From a virus, in the IMG/VR virus record IMGVR_UViG_3300044302_001348, positions 1 through 20,911 of that record: 20,911 nucleotides of DNA, one strand, 5' to 3'. Positions 1 through 5,874 of the stretch are shown one piece after another. Numbering within the stretch: position 1 is the stretch's first letter; the number at the start of each line of letters is the position of its first letter. The notes below the pieces were generated by a model. That model did no database searches. It was not told the DNA's origin and worked only from the letters and a program-made list of their open reading frames with translations. The position numbers were made by a program, and so were the translations under genes.

Positions 1-1
1 G

Positions 2-418
2 ACCGCAAGCGATGGTGGCTGCTTGCTGCCGACGCCGACGGCCATGCAATACGGTTACAACATCAGCCCCGGACCTGCGGGTCCAAGGCCGAGTCTGGCG
101 ACGATGGCCAAGATGGGTCAATGGCCGACGCCGACAGCGCGAGCGCAATCCGACTGCGCAGCGGAGCGGAGGCGGAAGTCTCCAGGGTTGGAAACGATGG
201 CCAAAATGCTGCCGACGCCGACGAAGCAGGACTCGAGCAACAACGCCGGCCCATCGCAGGCCGAGCGGAATACGCCGCCGCTAAACTGTGTGGCTGGTGG
301 CAAGCTGAACCCCCGGTGGGTCGAGTGGTTGATGGGATGGCCGATCGGGTGGGCCAGTTGCGAGCACTTGGAAACGGTCAAGTGCCAATGGCCGCAGCGA
401 CCGCTTGGCACTACCTGA
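2..418 (+). CDS. Phage C5-cytosine DNA methyltransferase, C-terminal part (5' truncated by window)
   Basis: The frame is open from the first bases of the window to a TGA at 416-418, giving 138 residues of a protein whose start lies outside. No catalytic methyltransferase motif lies in this part. The call rests on the tail: repeated LPTP-type units (LLPTPTA, QWPTPTA, MLPTPTK) followed by GGKLNPRWVEWLMGWPIGW, which closely matches the recurring C-terminal block (LNPxWVEWLMGFPxGW) of phage cytosine methyltransferases. Such enzymes methylate phage DNA at C5 of cytosine and so evade host restriction. It could instead be a separate gene for the C-terminal specificity part, because that block is sometimes encoded apart from the catalytic domain; the missing upstream sequence decides this. 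A 45-base gap separates it from the glycosidase gene. Confidence 0.75.
   Translation, partial: TASDGGCLLPTPTAMQYGYNISPGPAGPRPSLATMAKMGQWPTPTARAQSDCAAERRRKSPGLETMAKMLPTPTKQDSSNNAGPSQAERNTPPLNCVAGGKLNPRWVEWLMGWPIGWASCEHLETVKCQWPQRPLGTT
28..226 (+). repeat. Three imperfect copies of a CCGACGCCGAC-centred unit inside the methyltransferase tail
   Basis: Copies lie at about 28-45, 124-138 and 208-226, each encoding a (L/W)PTPT peptide. The last two are each preceded by a near-identical ACGATGGCCAA(G/A)ATG stretch that encodes TMAKM. The repeats stay in frame, so they are protein repeats visible at DNA level, not a mobile or regulatory array. Confidence 0.6.
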
Positions 419-463
419 TGCGGCAGCTCGGCAAGTAGCGGCGGCAGATGATAGCGTGGGCGC

Positions 464-1960
464 ATGCTCGCGCTGTCGTTGCTGTGCTGCCTGACGCCGC
501 AGGTGGGCGTCAACCTGGAGCCGGTCCTAGACTGGCACCGCCAGACGCCGTTCGTGGACGCATTCAAGTCGGCGCGCCCATGGATTAGCCACCAAGCAGG
601 CACGCACGCCAGCGGGTTCGCATGGGGCGGAGGCCCGCCCGCCCAGCTCGACGCCAAGGGCTGGCCGCAGACCTTGCAGCCGCACCAATGGCTCGAGTCC
701 ATCGTCTACGCCGACCAGGGGGGCAACTACCCCAGCGGCATCTACACCATCCGATGGGACGGCGGCGGCACCATCGAGCCGCGCGCGGGCGGCAACGGGC
801 AGCTAACCGTCCTGCATCAAGCGCCCGGCCTGATCCACTGCGCGCTCCGCGTGCCCACGCAGGGGTTGTTCTCGCTGCGCATCACCAGCATGGCCCAGCC
901 CATCCGCAACGTGCGCGTGTATCTGCCCGGCTGGGACCAGTCGCCGCAGGTGTTCTCGCCCGACTTCCTGGCCAGCCTCAAGCCGTTCCAGGCTGTGCGG
1001 TTTATGAACTGGCAACGCATCAACGACAGCCCAGTGCGGGCTTGGGCCGAGGTGCCTGGCACGGACCACTACACGCAGGCGACAGACGCAGGCGTCGCGC
1101 CCGCCTACATGGCCCAGCTCTGCAACGAGCTCGGCGCGGACATGTGGCTCTGCGTGCCCCACCTCGCGACCAACCACTACGTCGCCAGCCTTGCCCAGCT
1201 AATCGACAAGGCGCTGCGCCGCGACCTGACCCTGTACCTGGAATACTCCAACGAGGTCTGGAACAGCCAGTTCGGGCAGAACGCCTACGCAGCGAGCCAA
1301 GGGCAGGCGCTGGGCCTAGGGTCGACGCCGTGGGTGGCAGCGTGGCGCTATTACGCGCAGCGCAGCGTGGAGGTGTTCCAGGTGTTCCAGGCCGAGCTGC
1401 GCGCGGATCGCCAGCTTGTGCGAGTCTTGGCCGGCCAGAGCGTCAACCCGTGGGTGGGCACGCAGATCATGGACTGGCAGAACGCCTACCAGCACGCCGA
1501 TGCCTACGCCGTGGCCCCGTATTGGGGCGGCAGCTTGGGCAGCTCAAGCAACGCGGCGACCACCGCAGCCATGGATCTGCGGACCCTGCTGCATGCCTGC
1601 GACCTAAACAGCCAGCAGCAGCACCAGCTCCGCACCTCGCAGAACGCTATCGAGGCCCAGCAGCGCGGCCTTGCCTTGCTAGCCTACGAGGGCGGGCAGC
1701 ACCTAGTCGGCGTGGGCGCGGCCCAGAACAACCAGACGCTGACGGACCTGTTCGTCGCCGCCAACCGTCACCCGGCCATGCGCTCGCTCTACTTCCACGA
1801 CCTGCTGCGCTGGGACGCCCACGGGGGCGGCTTGTTCATGGCTTATCGGCTGACCGGCCAGCCTAGCCGGTTCGGGTCGTTCGGCATGCTTGAGTATCAG
1901 AAGCAGCCGCTGCACGCCGCGCACAAGCTTCGGGGGCTGTTAGACTTCATGCACAGATGA
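464..1960 (+). CDS. Putative exported clan GH-A-like glycoside hydrolase (TIM-barrel type)
   Basis: A protein of 498 residues, probably cleaving a polysaccharide outside the cytoplasm. Residues 259-266 contain LEYSNEVW; the Asn-Glu pair (N263-E264) fits the acid/base motif of retaining clan GH-A enzymes. LLAYEGGQ around E409 fits the nucleophile strand, about 145 residues later as expected for barrel strands 4 and 7. The N-terminal block (FVDAFKSARPW) resembles bacterial proteins often labelled cellulose-binding. The first 15 residues are hydrophobic with a Cys pair but no basic residue, so the signal peptide is weak and the start uncertain; I see no clear ribosome site. The stop overlaps the lipoprotein start (ATGA). 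Its position away from the tail genes suggests accessory cargo rather than a tail depolymerase. The fold is inferred from motifs; the substrate is unknown. Confidence 0.65.
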   Translation: MLALSLLCCLTPQVGVNLEPVLDWHRQTPFVDAFKSARPWISHQAGTHASGFAWGGGPPAQLDAKGWPQTLQPHQWLESIVYADQGGNYPSGIYTIRWDGGGTIEPRAGGNGQLTVLHQAPGLIHCALRVPTQGLFSLRITSMAQPIRNVRVYLPGWDQSPQVFSPDFLASLKPFQAVRFMNWQRINDSPVRAWAEVPGTDHYTQATDAGVAPAYMAQLCNELGADMWLCVPHLATNHYVASLAQLIDKALRRDLTLYLEYSNEVWNSQFGQNAYAASQGQALGLGSTPWVAAWRYYAQRSVEVFQVFQAELRADRQLVRVLAGQSVNPWVGTQIMDWQNAYQHADAYAVAPYWGGSLGSSSNAATTAAMDLRTLLHACDLNSQQQHQLRTSQNAIEAQQRGLALLAYEGGQHLVGVGAAQNNQTLTDLFVAANRHPAMRSLYFHDLLRWDAHGGGLFMAYRLTGQPSRFGSFGMLEYQKQPLHAAHKLRGLLDFMHR

Positions 1961-2421
1961 AACACCTACACCCGCTCGCCTGCTTCTTGGCCTTGGCTGC
2001 TTGCACCAAGCGCGTGGTGGTCGAGGCTCCATTGTTGCCAGTTCCGCAATACGAGCTGGACATGGTAGGCACCGTCTACGGCAGCACCAGCTACGGAGAC
2101 TTCAACACGCAGTTGACGTTTGACCAAGACAGTCGTGGGCTGATGGCCGTGCTCAGTCGGCTCGACGGGCTGCTGGTCGAGTTCGATGTGCATGCTGAGT
2201 TCTTCCCCTACAGCACCAGCCTGCCGTCGTATCTAGTGCTGACGCCACGCACGCCGTGGACCTGGACCGCCTACGCGCCACCAGACCCCAACAGCTACCC
2301 GACGCTGCTGCTCGACTGCTACCTGTACACGCAGGGCGGCACGGTCTGGCCTCCGTCCGGGTTTGACAACTTCGCGCAGTCCAATGCAGTTTGGCCGCTC
2401 ATATTTTTCCGAGTCTGGTAG
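1957..2421 (+). CDS. Small lipoprotein, phage cargo (moron-like)
   Basis: A 154-residue protein beginning with a lipoprotein signal: a basic start (MKH), a hydrophobic core and the lipobox LAAC with Cys16. Residue +2 is Thr, not Asp, so by Gram-negative sorting rules it would move to the outer membrane. The mature part is rich in Tyr, Trp, Pro and Thr and looks beta-rich; I recognise no family. Its ATG overlaps the glycosidase stop by four bases, so the two are translationally coupled and probably act at the same place. Phage lipoproteins often block re-infection by masking receptors. That is one possibility; binding or anchoring the glycosidase or its substrate is another. It ends just before a palindromic promoter-like site, so it is probably last in its transcript. 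Confidence 0.6.
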   Translation: MKHLHPLACFLALAACTKRVVVEAPLLPVPQYELDMVGTVYGSTSYGDFNTQLTFDQDSRGLMAVLSRLDGLLVEFDVHAEFFPYSTSLPSYLVLTPRTPWTWTAYAPPDPNSYPTLLLDCYLYTQGGTVWPPSGFDNFAQSNAVWPLIFFRVW

Positions 2422-2423
2422 CC

Positions 2424-2445
2424 GGTGTGCGATATAATGCACACC
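2424..2445 (+). promoter_or_regulatory. Palindrome flanking a TATAAT box: candidate operator/promoter
   Basis: GGTGTGC (2424-2430) and GCACACC (2439-2445) form a perfect 7-bp inverted repeat around GATATAAT, with a consensus -10 hexamer at 2433-2438. No good -35 hexamer sits 16-18 bases upstream (around 2409-2416). If the box is used, transcription would start near 2445, at the ATG of the next gene (2446), giving an almost leaderless mRNA; there is no ribosome site in front of that ATG. A repressor bound to the arms would cover the -10. It is the only candidate operon boundary between the accessory pair and the packaging genes. No T-run follows, so a terminator is unlikely. Confidence 0.45.
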
Positions 2446-2751
2446 ATGCCAGTGCCTCCCGCAGATGTGCGCCGCACCGCCCGCAACGCTTTGGAACGCC
2501 GCAAGCGCCACGGGCGCGGCGGCACCGAGGTGGGCGTGGCTCGCGCTCGAGACCTAGCCAACGGGCGCAACATCAGCGAGAGCACGCTGCGCCGCATGGC
2601 CAGCTACTTCGCACGCCACGGAGGGCAGGACGCCAGCAGCGCACCGCGCGACAGCGCCGCAAATATCGCCTGGGGCCTATGGGGAGGCAGCGCCGGGCAG
2701 GCGTGGGTGCGCTCCGAGCTGGCCAAGATCGAACGAGACTCCAATGATTAA
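2446..2751 (+). CDS. Small conserved phage protein (RxxARxxLExRxxxGRGGT...RMxSYFARH family)
   Basis: A 101-residue basic protein. Motifs in order are VRRTARNALERRK, GRGGTEVGVARARDLANG, a Ser/Thr-rich turn into LRRMASYFARH, then IAWGLWGGSAGQAW near the C-terminus. I know this arrangement as a widespread phage module with no settled function, sometimes joined to other head or DNA-metabolism domains. The start at 2446 is chosen because it begins right before the conserved region; in-frame alternatives are ATG 2437 and GTG 2425, which lie inside the palindrome. Its end overlaps the DnaA-like gene by eight bases. The basic content and neighbours suggest a DNA-associated role, which is inference only. 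Confidence 0.6.
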   Translation: MPVPPADVRRTARNALERRKRHGRGGTEVGVARARDLANGRNISESTLRRMASYFARHGGQDASSAPRDSAANIAWGLWGGSAGQAWVRSELAKIERDSND

Positions 2752-3052
2752 CGACACACAGACCAACGCAGACCCCTACATCGCCCGCATCTGCTCCGAG
2801 TTCGGCGTGAACCGTGAGCAGTTGCTCGGCCCAGGACGCAGTCAGACCGTCAGCGCGCCGCGCAAGTTGCTGATGGCAGCTCTACGAGAGCAGGGATGGC
2901 AGCTCCGGGAGATCGCCGCGCTCATTGGCAACAGGCACCACAGCACCGTGATCCAGGGCATCCGCGACATGTCGAAGCGCCTAGCCGCTTCGCCAGCCTT
3001 GCAGACGATCTACAGCCGCGTCACCCTTGGAGCCGAAAGCGCCAGCGAATGA
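2744..3052 (+). CDS. Stand-alone DnaA domain-IV-like DNA-binding protein
   Basis: A 102-residue protein that is essentially the C-terminal DNA-binding domain of the bacterial initiator DnaA. Residues 14-28 (ARICSEFGVNREQLL) match the first helices. Residues 38-50 carry the conserved basic helix (APRKLLMAALREQ). IAALIGNRHHSTVIQGI at 57-73 is the DnaA signature helix-turn-helix, normally GxRDHTTVxxA. There is no ATPase domain. It may bind DnaA-box-like sites as a replication or transcription regulator, or compete with host DnaA; such free-standing domains occur in phages but are poorly studied. It starts inside the preceding gene's 3' end and its stop overlaps the methyltransferase start (ATGA at 3049-3052), placing it in the same operon. 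Confidence 0.8.
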   Translation: MINDTQTNADPYIARICSEFGVNREQLLGPGRSQTVSAPRKLLMAALREQGWQLREIAALIGNRHHSTVIQGIRDMSKRLAASPALQTIYSRVTLGAESASE

Positions 3053-4215
3053 CAGATGCCCACATCGCGGAGCCGCTGCGGCGGCTTTCCATGTCCATCG
3101 CGGACCTGACGCCCGACCCGGCCAACGCCCGCAAGCACGGGCCGCGCAACCTGGACGCCATCAAGGCGTCGCTGTCCGCATTTGGGCAGCGCAAGCCCGT
3201 CGTGGTGCAAGCCGAGGGCATGATCGTGCGCGCGGGCAACGGCACGCTGGAGGCAGCAAAGGCGCTAGGCTGGGAGACCATCGCGGCCGTCGTGTTGGAC
3301 GATGACAACGCCACCGCTAGCCAGTTTGCCATCGCGGACAACCGCACCGCCGAGCTCGCGGAATGGGACGACGAGACGCTGGCCAGCCTGCTGGACGGCA
3401 TGGACGAGCCGACCCGCGACATGCTGGCGTTCGACGATAAGGAGCTGGCCGGCCTGATGCGCGGCCTCGAGCCTGACGAGATCGTCGAGGACGAGGCACC
3501 GGAGCCGCCCGCCGACCCGATCACGCAGCCGGGCGACCTGTGGACGCTAGGCCAGCATCGGCTGCTGTGTGGGGACTGTGCGAACACTGAACACATGGCG
3601 GCGCTTCTAGGGGGAGAGAAGCCCGACGCGGTGGTCAGCGACCCCCCGTATGGCATGTCGTACGGCGGGACAGCAGGCACCGCTCAGAATGGCATGGACA
3701 ACTCCGCACGTAGGGTCGTCAAGCCCGTGCATGGAGATGACCAACACTTCGACCCCACCGCAGTTTTGAGCGCGACGTCAGGTGATGTCTTGCTGTGGGG
3801 CGGCGACTGGTTCTACGACCGACTGCCGCCTGGGGGATCGTGGATCATCTGGGACAAGCGAGCATCAGAAGCCGCCGACGCAATACCCGGAGCACCGTTT
3901 GAGGTTTGCTGGTCGCGGCGCAGGCAGGCAAGGTCCATTGTACGCGTCCCCTGGGGCGGCTGGAACAATCGGGAGAAGGGAGACATGGAGCGGTGGCACC
4001 CCACGCAAAAACCCGTCGCCGTGATGGCGGCAAGCGTGTCGGCAGCGAAGGGCAATAGCATCTTGGACCCGTTCGCAGGCTCCGGAACCACCCTTATCGC
4101 TTGCGAACAGTCCAGCCGGAGATGCTTGGCCATGGAGATCGACCCCGCCTACTGCGACGTGATCGTCCAGCGGTGGGAGAACCTGACCGGGCAGAAGGCG
4201 GTGCGGAATGGCTAA
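3049..4215 (+). CDS. ParB/Srx-like domain fused to a DPPY-type DNA methyltransferase
   Basis: A 388-residue fusion. Residues 15-130 form a ParB N-terminal-like domain: SIADLTPDPANARKH, a GQRKPVVV strand and RAGNGTLEAAKALGW, which corresponds to the ParB GE(R)R/GN region. Residues 160-385 are a beta-class amino methyltransferase: LLCGDC at 172-177, DPPYG at 198-202 (motif IV, catalytic), WHPTQKP at 316-322, then FAGSGTT at 342-348 (motif I, S-adenosylmethionine binding). The DPPY tetrad favours N6-adenine over N4-cytosine. The likely role is methylation of phage DNA against host restriction; the ParB-like part may give nuclease, CTPase or DNA-binding activity. The ATG at 3049 is chosen because it overlaps the upstream stop and precedes the domain exactly; a longer in-frame extension upstream lies within the DnaA-like gene. 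Confidence 0.9.
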   Translation: MTDAHIAEPLRRLSMSIADLTPDPANARKHGPRNLDAIKASLSAFGQRKPVVVQAEGMIVRAGNGTLEAAKALGWETIAAVVLDDDNATASQFAIADNRTAELAEWDDETLASLLDGMDEPTRDMLAFDDKELAGLMRGLEPDEIVEDEAPEPPADPITQPGDLWTLGQHRLLCGDCANTEHMAALLGGEKPDAVVSDPPYGMSYGGTAGTAQNGMDNSARRVVKPVHGDDQHFDPTAVLSATSGDVLLWGGDWFYDRLPPGGSWIIWDKRASEAADAIPGAPFEVCWSRRRQARSIVRVPWGGWNNREKGDMERWHPTQKPVAVMAASVSAAKGNSILDPFAGSGTTLIACEQSSRRCLAMEIDPAYCDVIVQRWENLTGQKAVRNG

Positions 4216-4567
4216 GGCCAAGGCCAAGCCACGCGGGCGACCGCGCAGCGTGATGACGGACGAGGTCATCGACAAGATCCTGCGGACCATCGAGCTGGGC
4301 GTCTGGCCTGACCGAGCTGCCCAGATGCACGGCGTCAGCGGTGCCAGCCTGCGCTCCCACAAGGCCCGCCACGCCGACTTTGCAACGCTCATAGAAAAGG
4401 CAGAAGCCAAGGCAGAAAGCAGCATCCACGGCAAGATCCTGCGGCACATGGACAAGCAGTGGACCGCCGCCGCCTGGATGCTCGAGCGCCGATTCCCTGA
4501 GCGATACGCCAAGCGCGAGATGCCTGCCGTAGAAGCCCAGCACGAACCCGACCCGCGCTTCGATTGA
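4208..4567 (+). CDS. terS: Terminase small subunit
   Basis: A 119-residue DNA-recognition subunit of the packaging motor. The N-terminus is basic with an AT-hook-like KPRGRPRS (residues 7-14). A helix-turn-helix region follows (VWPDRAAQMHGVSGASLRSHK, 33-53). The C-terminal WTAAAWMLERRFPERYAKRE is characteristic of this small-terminase group. It selects phage DNA and presents it to the large subunit, which follows immediately. Its ATG overlaps the methyltransferase stop by eight bases, and its own stop overlaps the TTG of the large subunit (TTGA), so the two terminase genes are tightly coupled. Confidence 0.85.
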   Translation: MAKAKAKPRGRPRSVMTDEVIDKILRTIELGVWPDRAAQMHGVSGASLRSHKARHADFATLIEKAEAKAESSIHGKILRHMDKQWTAAAWMLERRFPERYAKREMPAVEAQHEPDPRFD

Positions 4568-5874
4568 CCACGACCGTCGCACCCTTCTGGCGCATGGACG
4601 AACCCGAGCTGGCCGAGGACGGCAGCATCGCACGGGGCGGCATGTTCGCGCATCAGCGGGAATGGTGGGAAATGCCCAACTTTATCCGGGGCCTCGTCAC
4701 CGGCTACGGGGGCGGCAAGACCCTGGCCCTGGCCAAGCGCATGATCTGGCTGGCCATCAAGAACGCGCCCGTGCCCGTGGTCACCGTCAGCCCCAGCTAC
4801 CCGTTCGCGCTGACGACGATCGTGCAGACGCTCGACGAGCTGCTCGACGGCAAGAGCCGCAACGAGCCGCACCTGACGTATCACCTGTTCCGCAGTCAGC
4901 CCTACAGGTTCCACATCCGCTACCGCGACCGCACGGCCACCATCCTTTGCATGTCGGGCGAGCGGCCCGAGCGGTTGAAGGGTGCCAACATTGCAGCGGC
5001 TGGGATCGACGAGCCGTTTATCCAGCCCGTCGAGATGTTCGAGCAGATCCTGGCTCGCGTGCGGCACCCAGACGCCCGGCACAGGGAGATCAACGTCACA
5101 GGCACGCCCGAGGGCGTCGTGGGCTGGGGATACGACCTGTTCCAGGGCGAGATGCGGGAGAAGCACGACCTGGGGCTGGTGCAGTGCGCCAGCACGGCAA
5201 ACCGCGCGCTGCCGGATGACTACGTCGAGCGGCTGACCAACACCTACGACGAGGCCGCTGCGCAGGCATACGTGCAGGGCAAGTTCGTCAACCTGTCCAC
5301 CGGGCGCGTCTATCACAGCTTCGACCCCGAGCAGCACAGCGTGGCGCTCGAGCAGCCCGCCGACGCCGAGCTCTGCGTGGGCATGGACTTCAACGTCAAC
5401 CCGCTGGCCTTTGTTGTCTTTTGGCGCACGCAGACCCGCATGCATGTGGTTGCCGAGCACGAGCTGCCCAACTGCGACGCCGAGCAGGCGGCTGCGTTCA
5501 TCCGCCAGACGTATCCCAGCATCCGCCGGATCTACCCGGACGCCAGCGGCCAGAACCGCCAGCACGCAGGGGCGGGCGGCAAGAGCGCGTTCGGCTATCT
5601 GCGCGAGGCAGGGTTCACCATCTCAGCCCGACGGGCGAACCCGCAGATCGTGGACCGCATCAACGCGGTGAACGGATCCATGCGCCACGGGCGGGTGACC
5701 TTGTCCCCGTCATGTCGTAAAATGCGCGCCTACTTGCTCGGCTACACGCACGCGGACAGCAACAAACAGGTGCAGAAGGATATGTCGCACCTGCTGGACG
5801 CATTCGGCTATCCGATCGCCTACCTGTTCCCCGTAGACCGCACGACCGCGACGACCGTGGCATTCAGACAATGA
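4564..5874 (+). CDS. terL: Terminase large subunit (ATPase-nuclease)
   Basis: The packaging motor and headful or end-cutting nuclease, 436 residues. The ATPase part has Walker A GYGGGKT (47-53), Walker B GIDEP (147-151) and a coupling motif TGTPEG (179-184). The nuclease part has acidic residues typical of the RNase-H fold: D275 in MDFNVNP, D326 in YPDASG and D412 in HLLDAFGYPIAY. The start is taken as TTG at 4564, which overlaps the small-subunit stop; ATG 4594 (MDEPELAED) is the alternative and would lose only ten residues. I see no strong ribosome site for either, so translation probably depends on coupling. The portal gene overlaps its stop by four bases. Confidence 0.95.
   Translation: MTTTVAPFWRMDEPELAEDGSIARGGMFAHQREWWEMPNFIRGLVTGYGGGKTLALAKRMIWLAIKNAPVPVVTVSPSYPFALTTIVQTLDELLDGKSRNEPHLTYHLFRSQPYRFHIRYRDRTATILCMSGERPERLKGANIAAAGIDEPFIQPVEMFEQILARVRHPDARHREINVTGTPEGVVGWGYDLFQGEMREKHDLGLVQCASTANRALPDDYVERLTNTYDEAAAQAYVQGKFVNLSTGRVYHSFDPEQHSVALEQPADAELCVGMDFNVNPLAFVVFWRTQTRMHVVAEHELPNCDAEQAAAFIRQTYPSIRRIYPDASGQNRQHAGAGGKSAFGYLREAGFTISARRANPQIVDRINAVNGSMRHGRVTLSPSCRKMRAYLLGYTHADSNKQVQKDMSHLLDAFGYPIAYLFPVDRTTATTVAFRQ

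Noticed and set aside
28-226. CRISPR-like or iteron array in the first 230 bases
   Set aside because: The copies are short, imperfect, unevenly spaced and explained by repeated LPTPT codons.
622-1866. 414-codon alternative frame over the glycosidase gene
   Set aside because: Its product is Arg/Ala/Pro-rich without motifs, while the other frame has clear glycosidase motifs and couples to the lipoprotein gene.
2363-2392. Perfect TTGACA hexamer at 2363-2368 as a -35 box
   Set aside because: No acceptable -10 lies 16-18 bases downstream, and the TATAAT at 2433 is 64 bases away.
2896-3048. Upstream extension of the ParB-methyltransferase frame
   Set aside because: It lies inside the DnaA-like gene; the extra residues are low-complexity and ATG 3049 is coupled to the upstream stop.
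3865-5565. 566-codon open frame on the minus strand
   Set aside because: It lies opposite the terminase and methyltransferase genes, has no recognisable domain, and long antisense frames are expected in GC-rich coding sequence.
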